A DNA stretch of 64,000 bases from Hyphomonas oceanitis SCH89 (GTDB lineage Bacteria > Pseudomonadota > Alphaproteobacteria > Caulobacterales > Hyphomonadaceae): the NCBI RefSeq assembly GCF_000685295.1, contig NZ_ARYL01000001.1, positions 124,001 through 188,000 on the forward strand. The letters are read 5' to 3'. Below the pieces are notes generated by a model. That model was not told the origin of the DNA. It did no database searches and was given only the letters and a program-made list of their open reading frames with translations. Position numbers and translations under genes: made by a program. Positions 1-9,737 of the stretch are shown piece after piece; positions within the stretch are counted from its first letter, which is position 1; each line of letters opens with the position of its first letter.

Positions 1-34
1 TCACGAAACGGCTTCGCGTCGCTATCTTTGGCTC

Positions 35-769
35 ATGACTGATCAAGCGCCCCAGCCCAAGCTCGAAATCCGGATCATTCCGGTTACGCCCCTCCAGCAG
101 AACACGTCCATGATCTGGTCGACCGCGACCATGGAAGGCGTCTTCATTGATCCGGGCGGCGAAGTTGACCGGCTCATGGCGGCGGCGGAGCAGTTCGGCG
201 TCAAGATCGTCGCTGTGTGGCTCACGCATGGGCATCTGGACCATGCCGGCGCGGCCACGGCCGTTTCAGAGCGCACGGGATGCCCCATCATCGGCCCTCA
301 CGAGGACGACCAGTGGCTCCTTGACGAAGTCGAAGCGCAGGGCGCCAAATATGGCATCACGGACGGCAAGAACGTCACTCCCACGCGCTACCTGCACGAT
401 GGTGACGAACTGGAGCTTGGCGGCACCAAATTTGGTGTCGCCCACTGTCCTGGGCACACGCCCGGCCATGTCGTGATCTACAACAAGGAAGGCGCCCTCG
501 CCTTTGTCGGCGATGTTCTCTTCCAGGGCTCTGTTGGCCGGACGGACTTTCCACGCGGCAATCACCAGCAGCTGATCGACTCCATCACCGGCAAGCTGTG
601 GCCGCTCGGCAATGACATGCGTTTCGTGCCCGGCCACGGCCCGATTTCGACGTTCGGGCATGAGCGCCAGTCCAATCCCTTCGTAGCCGATAGCGTCACA
701 GGGTATCAGGGCGCCGCGCGCGAAGAAGCTGACATTATGAGCCAGAAACTGTCCAAACGCTGGACCTGA
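35..769 (+). CDS. MBL-fold metallo-hydrolase, glyoxalase II-like (YcbL type)
   Basis: A cytoplasmic metallo-beta-lactamase-fold hydrolase of 244 residues. The zinc motif THGHLDH at residues 64-70 supplies His65, His67, Asp69 and His70. Further family signatures follow: PGHTPGH, a GDVLFQGSVGRTDFP segment and a C-terminal VPGHGP. This arrangement is that of the YcbL/glyoxalase II-like branch, which hydrolyses thioesters such as S-lactoylglutathione. The substrate here cannot be told from sequence. There is no signal peptide. The start has no strong ribosome binding site, but the N-terminus aligns with the family without extension. It appears to be a single gene upstream of a stress-type promoter. 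Confidence 0.93.
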   Translation: MTDQAPQPKLEIRIIPVTPLQQNTSMIWSTATMEGVFIDPGGEVDRLMAAAEQFGVKIVAVWLTHGHLDHAGAATAVSERTGCPIIGPHEDDQWLLDEVEAQGAKYGITDGKNVTPTRYLHDGDELELGGTKFGVAHCPGHTPGHVVIYNKEGALAFVGDVLFQGSVGRTDFPRGNHQQLIDSITGKLWPLGNDMRFVPGHGPISTFGHERQSNPFVADSVTGYQGAAREEADIMSQKLSKRWT

Positions 770-815
770 TGGCGATTGCGCCCGTTTTCCTAACCAGCTT
801 GTAACAGGAAAGCAT

Positions 816-841
816 GGAACCGCTCCTTGTCACAGGACGTT
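816..841 (+). promoter_or_regulatory. EcfG-type general stress promoter
   Basis: GGAAC at 816-820 and CGTT at 838-841 are separated by 17 bases. This is a perfect match to the alphaproteobacterial EcfG (general stress sigma factor) consensus. It ends 31 bases before the start codon at 873, a sensible distance for a promoter of that gene. Functional assignment is inference from the match. Confidence 0.65.
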
Positions 842-872
842 TGTACCCCGTGATCAAGATAAGGAGCACACA

Positions 873-1211
873 ATGACAACCTATATGAAGCTCTTCGCAG
901 CAGGCGCGAGCGCCATTGTCCTCGCCGCTTGTACATCCAGCGGTACGACTGAGAAGAACGCCGCTTATGGCGCAGCAGCAGGCGCCGTTGCAGGTGCCGT
1001 GATTGGTAACAATGTTGGTGATGGCGATGCCCAGCGTGGCGCCGTTATTGGTGGTGTGCTCGGTGGTGCAGCCGGTGCAGCCAAAGGCTGTTCGGAGTCT
1101 GAAGACTGCGACATGCCCGGCGTGAAAGACCAGGAAGACGAACGTGATGCTGATGGCGACGGCTATGCCAACGCATATGACCGGTACCCTTACGACTCGC
1201 GTCGTTGGTAG
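873..1211 (+). CDS. Glycine-zipper lipoprotein
   Basis: A 112-residue secreted lipoprotein. The signal peptide ends in the lipobox LAAC with the lipidated Cys near residue 20. Residues 30-70 form a glycine zipper rich in alternating Gly/Ala (GAAAGAVAGAVIG and GAVIGGVLGGAAGAA), as in outer-membrane lipoproteins of the YMGG/Rick_17kDa type. The C-terminal third is acidic and contains a DADGDGY segment resembling a calcium-binding loop, ending in DRYPYDSRRW. A clear AAGGAG ribosome binding site lies just before the start. It is preceded by a perfect EcfG-type promoter and followed by a Rho-independent terminator, so it is a single-gene transcription unit, probably part of the general stress response. 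Exact function unknown. Confidence 0.9.
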   Translation: MTTYMKLFAAGASAIVLAACTSSGTTEKNAAYGAAAGAVAGAVIGNNVGDGDAQRGAVIGGVLGGAAGAAKGCSESEDCDMPGVKDQEDERDADGDGYANAYDRYPYDSRRW

Positions 1212-1247
1212 TACCATACTGATCGGCGATTAGACTTCGCCGCGATG

Positions 1248-1283
1248 AGCCCCGTATTCCATCAGGAGTGCGGGGCTTTTTTT
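1248..1283 (+). terminator. Rho-independent terminator
   Basis: AGCCCCG at 1248-1254 pairs with CGGGGCT at 1271-1277 and runs straight into seven T residues. It closes the glycine-zipper lipoprotein gene. Confidence 0.85.
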
Positions 1284-1426
1284 ATGCGCGAAATGGCCCA
1301 TCACGTCTGCCACAATCCGCCCAGATTCCGCCCTTGAATGACCTTGTCCGATACCGGAACGCCTCCCCAAGTGACGCCGTTTCTTCCAGGTCCGCACATC
1401 AGCCGGACGTAGACCTGGAACACTCC

Positions 1427-1912
1427 ATGACGCCCGCCTATCCTGTCCGTGATGACACACCCGCTTTCCTGGCCATGGTGAGCCGACGTGCTCCTGAGGC
1501 TGTCGTGCGTGACTGCGTAGACGCATGGGTCTACGCTTGGTCGAGCGACGCCTGCACGACAGATATGGAAGTCCTGCGCCCGCTCATGGGTGAGGGCAAT
1601 CTGAACATGATGAGTGATTTTGGTTCGGATATCGCCTTGAGCGACTCATTTGATACTTACCAAGCCGTTTGGATGCCGGTCCTGCGCGAGACGTTTCGTT
1701 CCTGGCAACTGGGTATCGCATCGGATGTCGACATCCGAGCGTCGCAGAGCCTCGCATCAGCGGCCTATTTTACGCTTTTTGAAGGCGAGACACACGAGGG
1801 CACGTCAATGATCCAGCGCCAGGCTGTTTCTGCCGTCTGGGAGATCCAGAATGGTGAGTGGCGCCTTGTCCAGGAGCACACGTCAATCGACTCCGAAGGC
1901 CGCATGGCTTGA
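1427..1912 (+). CDS. SnoaL/NTF2-like fold protein, unknown substrate
   Basis: A protein of about 161 residues whose C-terminal half looks like an NTF2/SnoaL-like fold: alternating strands around FTLFEGET, VSAVWEIQNGEWRLVQEHTS. The pattern 'W-x-I/R-x(n)-G-x-W-R-L-V-x-x-H-x-S' is typical of SnoaL_3/DUF4440 domains, which include isomerase-like and small-molecule binding proteins. No catalytic residue can be assigned. I chose the ATG at 1427 because the in-frame ATG further upstream lies inside the stem of the preceding terminator. There is no signal peptide. It sits alone between the lipoprotein and carB, and function is unknown. Confidence 0.7.
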   Translation: MTPAYPVRDDTPAFLAMVSRRAPEAVVRDCVDAWVYAWSSDACTTDMEVLRPLMGEGNLNMMSDFGSDIALSDSFDTYQAVWMPVLRETFRSWQLGIASDVDIRASQSLASAAYFTLFEGETHEGTSMIQRQAVSAVWEIQNGEWRLVQEHTSIDSEGRMA

Positions 1913-2066
1913 TCGGCCGCCGTCACTCTGCTGCGACAACACGACCCTCTCTTACCCCCTGCTATCCCAAAGCCAGATGAGATAGCAGCCACGGACCTGT
2001 TTACCCTTGCCCTTGGCACCGACTCCCCGCTATGAGGCAGCCGTTTGACCGGGAGAGAGAATTACC

Positions 2067-5000
2067 ATGCCGAAGCGCACTGATATCAAATCGATCCTCG
2101 TCATCGGTGCCGGCCCGATCATTATCGGCCAGGCCTGCGAATTCGATTATTCCGGCGTTCAGGCGGTCAAGGCGCTGAAGTCCGAGGGCTACCGGGTCAT
2201 CCTGGTGAACTCCAATCCGGCGACGATTATGACCGATCCGGACCTCGCCGACGCGACTTATATCGAGCCGATTACGCCAGAAATTGTCGAGAAGATCATC
2301 GAAGTCGAAAAGCCTGACGCCCTGCTGCCCACGATGGGCGGCCAGACGGCGCTGAACTGCGCACTCGACCTCCACTATGCCGGCGTCCTCGAAAAGCATG
2401 GCGTCGAGCTGATCGGCGCCAAGGCGGAAGCCATCGAGATGGCCGAAGACCGCAAGCTGTTCCGTGAAGCCATGGACCGGATCGGCCTCGAAAACCCGCG
2501 CGCCGCCATCATCGCCTCACCGGAAATCCGCGGCGAGAATGGCAAGATCAAGGGTTATGACCGCATCTCGGGCCTCAAGGCCGCGATGGACGCGCTCGAA
2601 ACCGTGGGCCTTCCGGCGATCATCCGCCCCGCCTACACTCTGGGCGGCACAGGCGGCGGCATTGCCTACAATGTCGAGGAATACGAAGAGATTTGCCGCT
2701 CTGGCATCGCCGCTTCGCCAAACGCCCAGATCCTGATCGATGAAAGTCTGCTCGGGTGGAAAGAATACGAGATGGAAGTCGTCCGCGACACGGCGGACAA
2801 TTGCATCATCATCTGCTCCATCGAAAACATCGACCCGATGGGCGTGCACACAGGTGACTCCATTACGGTCGCACCGGCCCTGACGCTGACCGACAAAGAA
2901 TACCAGATCATGCGCAACGCCTCGATTGCGGTCCTCCGCGAGATCGGCGTCGAAACGGGCGGCTCGAACGTGCAGTTCGCCGTCAATCCGAAAGACGGCC
3001 GTCTGATCGTCATCGAGATGAACCCGCGCGTCTCGCGCTCCTCGGCGCTGGCCTCCAAGGCCACCGGCTTCCCGATTGCCAAGATCGCTGCCAAGCTAGC
3101 CGTCGGCTACACGCTCGACGAACTCGACAATGATATTACCGGCGTCACGCCCGCCAGCTTCGAACCAACGATCGATTACGTCGTCACCAAGATACCGCGC
3201 TTCGCCTTCGAGAAGTACAAGGGCGCCGATCCGGTCCTCACCACGGCGATGAAATCAGTCGGTGAAGCCATGGCTATCGGCCGCAGCTTCCAGGAAAGCC
3301 TCCAGAAAGCGCTCTGCTCGCTCGAGACGGGCCTCAGCGGCCTTGATGACCTGCCGTTTGAAACAGACGCTGCCCTGCGCCAGGCCCTCGCGCTGCCAAC
3401 GCCAGACCGCCTGCGCGTCGTTGCACAGGCCTTCCGCGAAGGCATGAGCGTCGAGGAAGTGCATGGCGTCACCTCCATCGACCCATGGTTCCTCCGCCAG
3501 ATCCAGGAGATTACCGAAGTCGAGGCCAAGGTCCGCGCCAAAGGCCTGCCTGATGATGCGCGCGCATTGACCGAGCTGAAATCCATGGGCTTCTCCGACA
3601 AGCGCCTCGGCCAGCTGGTCGACAAGACAGAAGCCTGGATCCGCGGCTATCGCCACACGCTGAACGTGCGCCCAGTCTACAAGCGCATCGACACCTGCGC
3701 CGCTGAGTTCGCCGCCAAGACGCCTTACCTCTACTCCACCTACGAGCACGCCTCGTTTGGCACCGAAGCGCCGGACTGCGAGGCCCTGCCCTCGACCCGC
3801 GACAAGGCCATCATCCTCGGTGGCGGCCCCAACCGGATCGGCCAGGGCATCGAGTTCGACTATTGCTGCTGCCACGCGGCCTACGCGATGGAAGACCTCG
3901 GCATCGAGTCGATCATGGTCAACTGCAACCCGGAAACCGTCTCGACCGACTATGACACGTCAGACCGTCTCTATTTCGAGCCACTGACCGACGAGCATGT
4001 GCTGGAGATCATTTACAAGGAACAGAGCGCCGGCACGCTGAAAGGCATGATCGTCCAGTTCGGCGGCCAGACCCCGCTGAAGCTCGCCAGCACGCTGCAC
4101 GCCGAGAATGTGCCAATCCTCGGCACCAGCCCCGACTCCATCGACCTCGCCGAGGACCGCGAACGCTTCGCCGCCCTGCTCGACAAGCTGAATATCCAGC
4201 AGGCCCCCTCGCGCGTCGCCCGCAGCGTGGAAGAAGCTGAAGTGAAGGCCCACGAGATCGGCTATCCGGTCATGCTGCGTCCTTCCTTCGTGCTCGGCGG
4301 CCGTGCCATGGAAATCGCTCGCGATGACGAAGACCTGCGCAAGTTCGCCGCCGAGGCCCTTATGGTCTCCGGCGACGCCTCACTTTTCATCGACCGCTAC
4401 CTGTCAGACGCGATCGAAGTCGACGTCGACGCGATCTGCGACGGCACGAACGTCCACGTGGCCGGCATCATGGAGCATATCGAGGAAGCGGGCGTCCATT
4501 CCGGCGACAGCGCCTGCGCCCTGCCGCCCTACACGCTGTCTGCCGAATTGCAGGCCCGCCTCGCGGAACAGACGAAGGCCCTCGCCCTTGCGCTCAAGGT
4601 GTGCGGTCTCATCAACATCCAATTCGCGGTCAAAGGCGACGAGATCTACGTCCTCGAAGCCAACCCGCGCGCCAGCCGTACCGTGCCCTTCGTGGCCAAG
4701 GCAGTCGGCGCACCGATTGCGGGCATTGCCGCCAAGGTCATGGCCGGCGAATCGCTCACCAGCTTCGACCTGACCAATGCCAATCCACGCCGCGTCGCCG
4801 TCAAGGAAGCCGTCTTCCCGTTCGCCCGCTTCCCGGGTGTCGACCCGCAGCTTGGCCCGGAAATGCGCTCAACCGGCGAAGTCATGGGCTGGGACGATGA
4901 TTTCGGCATGGCCTTCCTGAAGTCGCAGCTCGGCGTCGGCGTCCGCCTGCCCGAAAGCGGCAAGGTCTTCATCTCGGTGCGCGATTCCGACAAGAAAGCC

Positions 5001-5345
5001 ATTGCCGAAGCGGCCCGCAAACTGGTCGACATGGGCTTCACTTTGATCGCCACCAGCGGCACCGCCACCTTCTTTGAGGAGCAGGGCCTGCCTGTTCAAC
5101 GCGTCAACAAGGTGCTTGAAGGCCAGCCCCATATCGTCGACGCCATGATCAATGGCGACGTGCAACTGATGTTTAATACAACTGAAGGTGCCGCCTCGCT
5201 GTCCGATAGCGCGTCGATCCGCCGGACCGCCGTTAACCGCAAGATCCCATATTTCACAACACTTTCAGCCTCGATTGCCTCCGTTCAGGCCATTACGAGC
5301 CTGAAAACACGGGAAATCTCGGTGCGCGCCTTGCAATCGGTCTGA
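2067..5345 (+). CDS. carB: Carbamoyl-phosphate synthase large subunit
   Basis: Large ATP-grasp enzyme of 1092 residues that makes carbamoyl phosphate from bicarbonate, two ATP and ammonia channelled from the CarA glutaminase, for arginine and pyrimidine synthesis. The duplicated synthetase halves are visible: the first begins [18 protein letters not shown] near residue 15 and the second [19 protein letters not shown] near residue 580. An oligomerisation region lies between them. The C-terminal MGS-like allosteric domain starts around residue 960 ([20 protein letters not shown]). The start follows a GGGAGAGAG ribosome binding site. carA is not in the window upstream. greA follows at 73 bases, an order common in alphaproteobacteria. 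Confidence 0.98.
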   Translation: MPKRTDIKSILVIGAGPIIIGQACEFDYSGVQAVKALKSEGYRVILVNSNPATIMTDPDLADATYIEPITPEIVEKIIEVEKPDALLPTMGGQTALNCALDLHYAGVLEKHGVELIGAKAEAIEMAEDRKLFREAMDRIGLENPRAAIIASPEIRGENGKIKGYDRISGLKAAMDALETVGLPAIIRPAYTLGGTGGGIAYNVEEYEEICRSGIAASPNAQILIDESLLGWKEYEMEVVRDTADNCIIICSIENIDPMGVHTGDSITVAPALTLTDKEYQIMRNASIAVLREIGVETGGSNVQFAVNPKDGRLIVIEMNPRVSRSSALASKATGFPIAKIAAKLAVGYTLDELDNDITGVTPASFEPTIDYVVTKIPRFAFEKYKGADPVLTTAMKSVGEAMAIGRSFQESLQKALCSLETGLSGLDDLPFETDAALRQALALPTPDRLRVVAQAFREGMSVEEVHGVTSIDPWFLRQIQEITEVEAKVRAKGLPDDARALTELKSMGFSDKRLGQLVDKTEAWIRGYRHTLNVRPVYKRIDTCAAEFAAKTPYLYSTYEHASFGTEAPDCEALPSTRDKAIILGGGPNRIGQGIEFDYCCCHAAYAMEDLGIESIMVNCNPETVSTDYDTSDRLYFEPLTDEHVLEIIYKEQSAGTLKGMIVQFGGQTPLKLASTLHAENVPILGTSPDSIDLAEDRERFAALLDKLNIQQAPSRVARSVEEAEVKAHEIGYPVMLRPSFVLGGRAMEIARDDEDLRKFAAEALMVSGDASLFIDRYLSDAIEVDVDAICDGTNVHVAGIMEHIEEAGVHSGDSACALPPYTLSAELQARLAEQTKALALALKVCGLINIQFAVKGDEIYVLEANPRASRTVPFVAKAVGAPIAGIAAKVMAGESLTSFDLTNANPRRVAVKEAVFPFARFPGVDPQLGPEMRSTGEVMGWDDDFGMAFLKSQLGVGVRLPESGKVFISVRDSDKKAIAEAARKLVDMGFTLIATSGTATFFEEQGLPVQRVNKVLEGQPHIVDAMINGDVQLMFNTTEGAASLSDSASIRRTAVNRKIPYFTTLSASIASVQAITSLKTREISVRALQSV

Positions 5346-5347
5346 CC

Positions 5348-5375
5348 GAGGCCCACTTGACGGCCTCTCATTTTG
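5348..5375 (+). terminator. Weak hairpin after carB
   Basis: GAGGCC at 5348-5353 and GGCCTC at 5362-5367 form a six-base-pair stem followed by TCATTTT. It could attenuate read-through from carB into greA, but the T tract is interrupted. Confidence 0.35.
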
Positions 5376-5417
5376 CGACAAGCATTTCGCGCCAATATAC
5401 AAAATAAAGGACCTGAC

Positions 5418-5891
5418 ATGGAACGCATTCCCATGACCGCTGAAGGCCATGCTGCGCTTCAGACAGAACTGAAGGCTCTGAAATCCGTCGAACGCCCGAG
5501 CATCATCGCGGCGATCGCCGAAGCGCGCGCGCATGGCGACCTCTCCGAGAACGCCGAATATCATGCCGCCAAGGAGAAGCAGAGCTTCATCGAAGGCCGT
5601 ATCAGCGAGATTGACGACAAGCTCGCCCGGGCTGACGTCATCGATGTCTCGAAATTCTCCGGCACCAAGATCCGCTTCGGCGCGACCGTCACCATTGTCG
5701 ACGTCGATACCGAAGATGAGCAGACCTACAAGATCGTCGGCGAAGACGAGGCCTCCGTGAAACTCGGCAAGATCTCCGTCACCTCGCCTATCGCCCGTGC
5801 CCTGATCGGCAAAGAGGAAGGTGACGAAGCCGAGGTCTCCGCGCCCTCTGGCGCCCGGGCCTACGAGATAGCCAAGGTCGAGTACAAATAA
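5418..5891 (+). CDS. greA: Transcription elongation factor GreA
   Basis: A 157-residue GreA, the usual length. It rescues backtracked RNA polymerase by stimulating transcript cleavage. The N-terminal coiled-coil holds the family signature with the acidic tip ([17 protein letters not shown]) around residues 37-53. The C-terminal FKBP-like domain carries [22 protein letters not shown] place the start at MERIPMT (5418), where AAAGGA sits 8 bases upstream. A longer in-frame start at 5373 lacks this and would add residues foreign to the family. The stop codon overlaps the start of the next gene by one base (TAATG), so the two are probably cotranscribed and translationally coupled. Confidence 0.97.
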   Translation: MERIPMTAEGHAALQTELKALKSVERPSIIAAIAEARAHGDLSENAEYHAAKEKQSFIEGRISEIDDKLARADVIDVSKFSGTKIRFGATVTIVDVDTEDEQTYKIVGEDEASVKLGKISVTSPIARALIGKEEGDEAEVSAPSGARAYEIAKVEYK

Positions 5892-6970
5892 TGGGCGGGG
5901 CGGGCCTGCTCGGACCTTCAGTCTGGGCGGTGTCCGATGGCCGCGCAGGCAACGCCTCGCAGGTGCGCGCAATCCTGCAGGCGCTCGGCGAAACACGCCG
6001 CTGGATGAAGATCGCCCACATCGACGGCGCCGCGCACCGGGCCGACCCGGTCACGCTGAGCCCGCGCGCGCCATGGACATGGCTGCCCGCCGACAAATGG
6101 CCCTTGCTCCCGCATTCCCTCCCTGCGGCCCAGCGCGGCGTGCTGGAAGGCCCATGGCCGACAGTCTGGATTGCCGCCGGCCGCCGCTCCGCCCCCTTCA
6201 CGCGGGCCGTGCGCGAACTGTCTGGCGGGAAGACGCTTACCGTCCAGATCCTCGACCCCAATATCGACCCGTCCAATTTCGACATGCTGGTCGCCCCCAG
6301 CCATGACGAAGTCACCGGCCCGAACGTGATCGAGACGATCGGTTCGCCCTCCTATTTCGCGCCCGACACGATCGAGGATGCCGGCCAGGCCTTTGCCGAT
6401 CTCGCCGACGAGCGCGCCAAGAGCGCCATTGTCATCATTGGCGGCGATTCAAAGACGCACACGTTCACCGAGGCCGCCGCCGAGCGCCTCGAAGGCCAGC
6501 TGCGCCAGCTCGCGGGCCTCGGCTGGCGCCTGCGCATCACGACGTCGCGACGCACGCCTCTGCAGATGGTCACCCGTTTCCGCAACGTGGCAGACCAGAC
6601 TGGCGCCCGCTTCTGGTCCGGCCCCGAAGACGGCCAGAACCCTTATATCGCCTGGCTCGCTTTCTCTGACGTCGCCATCGTCACCGAGGACAGTTCCAAC
6701 ATGCTGTCGGACGCCGCCTGGCACGGCCTGCCGATTCATATTGCGCGCCTCGAAGGCCGCCACGACAAGTTCGACCGCCTGCATGATAGCCTGATCCAGC
6801 ATGGCGCCGCCCGCTGGTTCGGCGGCACGCTTGAAACCTGGAGCTACAAACCCCTGCGCGAAGCCGACCGCGTCGCCGACGCCATCGTCGCCCGGCTGCT
6901 CGAACGCTATCCCCAGCCCGACATGCCCGCCAGCGGCACCCACGTCGCCCCACCCGACTGGATGAGCTGA
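5891..6970 (+). CDS. Mitochondrial fission ELM1 family protein
   Basis: A 359-residue protein of the ELM1 family. The name comes from a plant mitochondrial fission factor; bacterial members are common in alphaproteobacteria and have no established role. Recognisable blocks are WAVSDGRAGNASQV near residue 11, an IAAGRRSAP segment near residue 95, VQILDPNIDP, and GGDSKTH near residue 185. The C-terminal half (TEDSSNMLSDA, GLPIHI) resembles the nucleotide-sugar end of GT-B glycosyltransferases, so a glycosyltransferase-like fold is plausible. Its ATG overlaps the greA stop. A strong double hairpin follows immediately after its stop. No signal peptide or membrane segment is seen. Confidence 0.88.
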   Translation: MGGAGLLGPSVWAVSDGRAGNASQVRAILQALGETRRWMKIAHIDGAAHRADPVTLSPRAPWTWLPADKWPLLPHSLPAAQRGVLEGPWPTVWIAAGRRSAPFTRAVRELSGGKTLTVQILDPNIDPSNFDMLVAPSHDEVTGPNVIETIGSPSYFAPDTIEDAGQAFADLADERAKSAIVIIGGDSKTHTFTEAAAERLEGQLRQLAGLGWRLRITTSRRTPLQMVTRFRNVADQTGARFWSGPEDGQNPYIAWLAFSDVAIVTEDSSNMLSDAAWHGLPIHIARLEGRHDKFDRLHDSLIQHGAARWFGGTLETWSYKPLREADRVADAIVARLLERYPQPDMPASGTHVAPPDWMS

Positions 6971-6985
6971 GGCTTCCCCCCCTCC

Positions 6986-7020
6986 GCCCCTTCGGGGCAC
7001 CTCCCCCGCAAGCGGGGGAG
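6986..7020. repeat. Double-hairpin palindromic repeat
   Basis: Two adjacent hairpins: GCCCC-TTC-GGGGC at 6986-6998 and CTCCCCCGC-AA-GCGGGGGAG at 7001-7020. The layout resembles REP-like extragenic palindromes found between genes in GC-rich alphaproteobacteria. It could also end transcription of the greA-ELM1 unit. It lies exactly where homology of the helicase remnant on the opposite strand stops. Confidence 0.6.
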
Positions 7021-7031
7021 GATGAACCAGC

Positions 7032-7232
7032 CCTGCTCAGTTCGATCAGGCTCGCGAGGAAACCCGCCAGCGTCTTGCCCCCGCCCGTCGGCGCAATCAG
7101 CAGCGCGCTCTCGCCCGCCAGCGCGGCTTCCGTCAGCGCCAGCTGGTGCGCCCGCGCCTGCCAGCCACGCGCAGCAAACCAGCCCGCAAAGGGCTCCGGC
7201 AAGCTATATGTCAGGGCGGCGCTATCAGGCAT
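7032..7232 (-). pseudogene. N-terminal remnant of Lhr-type ligase-associated DExH helicase
   Basis: Reading the minus strand from an ATG at 7232, about 66 codons match the start of the ligase-associated DNA damage response DExH-box helicases. There is a Q-motif-like region (GWQARAHQLAL) and a Walker A motif APTGGGKT at residues 47-54, then LAGFLASLIEL. After that the frame runs into the GC-rich palindromic repeat and encodes nonsense (ACGGGAPKGRRGG), whereas the intact family continues for over 700 residues with the DExH and other helicase motifs. All of that is missing. The helicase belongs to the same repair group as the exonuclease at 14.7 kb and the ligase at 17.9 kb. An intact copy may exist elsewhere in the genome. 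The remaining bases of the 6971-7339 gap hold nothing else I can recognise. Confidence 0.7.
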
Positions 7233-7339
7233 GTCAGGATTAAACTAACGCAAGACGGGTCCGTTGCCTCTTTATTTTCAGGCCCGGTTCAGGTGAAGCC
7301 TGTACTGACACAACCTCACGCCGAACCGAAGGACAGATC

Positions 7340-8023
7340 ATGCGCCACGCTTACCTCCCGCTCGCCCTCGCGGCGCTGCTGCCCCTCTCGGCCCATGCGG
7401 GCACACCGCTGGAAGACGCCCTCGCGGCCAAGGCGGACGGCCCGCTCTACATGTTCGACGTCACTGTCCAGAACAGCGACACCGAGGCCATGATCCGCGT
7501 CGACCCGTCCAAACCGGAAGGCGAGCGCCTCCATGTCATCACGCCAGCCCAAACGGACTGGACCGACGATTTCCGCAAACTGGTGAAAAAGATGGACGCT
7601 GACACCGACGGCGACATCTGGTGCAGCAGCCTGGGCGAAAACATCCCCGCCGACGCCGCCCTCGTCACCGAATCCCCCACCACCGCGACCTATACGTTCA
7701 AGCCCCACAAAGGCACCAAGCCCGACGATCTCGACGACATCTACAAATACCTCACCGGCACGGTCGTCGTCGCCAAGGATGAGCCCGCCATCCTCTCCGT
7801 CGAGATGGTCTCGGAAAAGCCGTTCCGCCCCCTGCCGATCGCCAAGATCAAAACCTTCAAGCTGAATTTCGACTGCGCCCGCGCGCCTGACGGCCGCACG
7901 CACATCTCCCGCGTCGATGTCGCGATCAACGGCTCCGCCATGATGAAGGAATTCAACGAAGCCGAACACCAGACGATCTCGAACCTCAAGCCCCTGCCCG
8001 AGTCAGGCATGGGCACGAAATAG
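7340..8023 (+). CDS. Secreted hypothetical protein
   Basis: A 227-residue protein with a clear Sec signal peptide (residues 1-20, LPLSAHA with cleavage after Ala). The mature part has two Cys residues (in DIWCSSL and LNFDCARAP) that could form a disulphide in the periplasm. It is rich in beta-strand patterns such as ATYTFKPH and TGTVVVAKDEP. I recognise no family. It ends 13 bases before the convergent serine hydrolase gene. The start is supported by the signal peptide. Function unknown. Confidence 0.8.
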   Translation: MRHAYLPLALAALLPLSAHAGTPLEDALAAKADGPLYMFDVTVQNSDTEAMIRVDPSKPEGERLHVITPAQTDWTDDFRKLVKKMDADTDGDIWCSSLGENIPADAALVTESPTTATYTFKPHKGTKPDDLDDIYKYLTGTVVVAKDEPAILSVEMVSEKPFRPLPIAKIKTFKLNFDCARAPDGRTHISRVDVAINGSAMMKEFNEAEHQTISNLKPLPESGMGTK

Positions 8024-8035
8024 GCTCCTTCAGGC

Positions 8036-9574
8036 CTAGTTCGGCTGGGCCTGCATCGCCTGCGCGGCTTGCTGGTCCGCGAGGAATTTCGCGCGTTCCT
8101 TCGGCGTCATGTTCTCCATCTGCGTCTCAAGCTCGGCCTGCGAGCGCTGCCATGCCCGCTCATCATCGGCGGCCTGCAGCGCCAGCAACACGTCGCGCGT
8201 GAAGTCATTGATCTCGAAGCCTGCACCGCCATTGGCGTCATAGCCGCGGCGCACGATCACGGCATTCATGCTCGGTGCGATAACGACATACTGCCCCCTG
8301 TTGCCCGCCATGTAATACACATCAGACGGCACGCCCGGCGCATCGGTCATCAGCCAGAATTGCGCGCCATAGCCCGGGCCCGTCGCAGGCTGCGCAGGCG
8401 CTGGCGTGCGCACGAATTTCGCCCAGCCTTCCGGCAGCAGGCGCTCATTGCCCCACATGCCGTCCTGCAAGTAGAGCTGGCCCACGCGCGCAAGGTCGCG
8501 CGCCGTTGACCAGACCTGGCTCGACGCAATGAAATCGCCGTTCCAGTCAATCTCCATCGTCGTGTGCGCCGCGCCGATCTTGTTCAGCACTTTCTCATAC
8601 GGGAAGCGGTGGAAGGCATCATCATCCTTCATCGCCTCGCGCAGCGCGCGCATCGCGATCAGCGTGTCATCATTGGCATATTTGAACCGCGTGCCCGGCG
8701 CCGCTTCCAGCACCTTGGTCGCGGCCTGATCGACCACACGTCCGCCGCCGAAATAGATCCGGTCGGTGCGCGAGCCGCGCTCGCCGCTGTCGAGGCCGCT
8801 CGCCATGTGCATCAGGTTGCGGATCGTGATGTTGCGGCGCGGGTCGGCGCCATTGTTCCAGGCGTCAACCACGGCTGGATAGTCGATATCGATGATGCCG
8901 TTGCGACGCGCTGCGCCCAGCACGGTCGCCGCGATGGACTTGCCGACAGACCATGTCCGCTGCGGTGTCTCATGGTCTACGCCAAGCGCATAGCGTTCGG
9001 CCACGACCTGACCGTCCCGCACGACCAGCACAGCGCTGGTGCGCGTGCCATTGCCATAGGTACGCTCGTCAAAGGCCGATGAGACCGGCAGTTCCAGCCG
9101 TTCGGCCTCTTCGGTGCGCAGCTGGATCTTGACGTTCGAGCCGATGGCGCTGCCCCGGTCAGCGGCGGGCGCAGCAGGCCAGCTGGCGAAATGCGGCAGG
9201 AACGCAATCTGGCTCGAATCCGCGCCGATTGGCAGCTGCGTACAGCCAAAGCCGGGGCGCCAGGCCGCAATGCGCGGCGGCATCGTCGCCGAATAGGTGA
9301 CCGACACGGTCTTCTGCAGCGTGTTCACCTGCGCGCCGGGCAGCTTGTCATAGGCGCGCTGGTAATCGGGATAGATGCCCGAGAGATCGTTCTGCTCGAT
9401 CTCCGCCATGGACTGACCGGCATTGAACAGGTCAGAGCAGGTGAAACTGGCTTTCCAGCCAGCCGCCAGCGCGGCGTCCATCTCGTCTGTATTGCCGCCC
9501 TCCTGCGCCAAAGCAGGCATGGCAGACACTGCAAGCGCAGCAAGGGACACGATCACGGCTCTGGCGGGACGCAT
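8036..9574 (-). CDS. Secreted serine hydrolase, beta-lactamase (class C) family
   Basis: A 512-residue periplasmic serine hydrolase of the beta-lactamase/EstB family. A signal peptide (ending AMPALAQ, about residue 24) is followed by a 130-residue N-terminal extension with two Cys and then the hydrolase domain. The catalytic SxxK is SVGK at residues 209-212. Tyr-Ala-Asn in FKYANDD is the YxN motif. The region near YGAQFWL is the usual C-terminal part. Such enzymes hydrolyse esters or peptides and usually are not resistance beta-lactamases. I favour the ATG at 9574, although an in-frame TTG six bases upstream is closer to the AGGAGA ribosome binding site. A decayed copy of its 5' end lies at 11.9-12.1 kb. 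Confidence 0.9.
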   Translation of the reverse strand: MRPARAVIVSLAALAVSAMPALAQEGGNTDEMDAALAAGWKASFTCSDLFNAGQSMAEIEQNDLSGIYPDYQRAYDKLPGAQVNTLQKTVSVTYSATMPPRIAAWRPGFGCTQLPIGADSSQIAFLPHFASWPAAPAADRGSAIGSNVKIQLRTEEAERLELPVSSAFDERTYGNGTRTSAVLVVRDGQVVAERYALGVDHETPQRTWSVGKSIAATVLGAARRNGIIDIDYPAVVDAWNNGADPRRNITIRNLMHMASGLDSGERGSRTDRIYFGGGRVVDQAATKVLEAAPGTRFKYANDDTLIAMRALREAMKDDDAFHRFPYEKVLNKIGAAHTTMEIDWNGDFIASSQVWSTARDLARVGQLYLQDGMWGNERLLPEGWAKFVRTPAPAQPATGPGYGAQFWLMTDAPGVPSDVYYMAGNRGQYVVIAPSMNAVIVRRGYDANGGAGFEINDFTRDVLLALQAADDERAWQRSQAELETQMENMTPKERAKFLADQQAAQAMQAQPN

Positions 9575-9737
9575 GGGCAAATCTCTCCTGTTGAGTGTGC
9601 AAGTCTATGCACATCGCTTCATGTCGCAAGTATGGCGGGGCAGTTAAGATTTGCACAACCCCATGCGCGCCCTGACCCGTTTGCGTCCCTTACGACGCCT
9701 CTAATCCTGAAGACAAAAACGGGGAGGCTTACCGCCA

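Noticed and set aside
1268-1426. A longer start for the SnoaL-like protein
   Set aside because: The upstream ATG lies within the stem of the terminator and the added codons look unlike the family.
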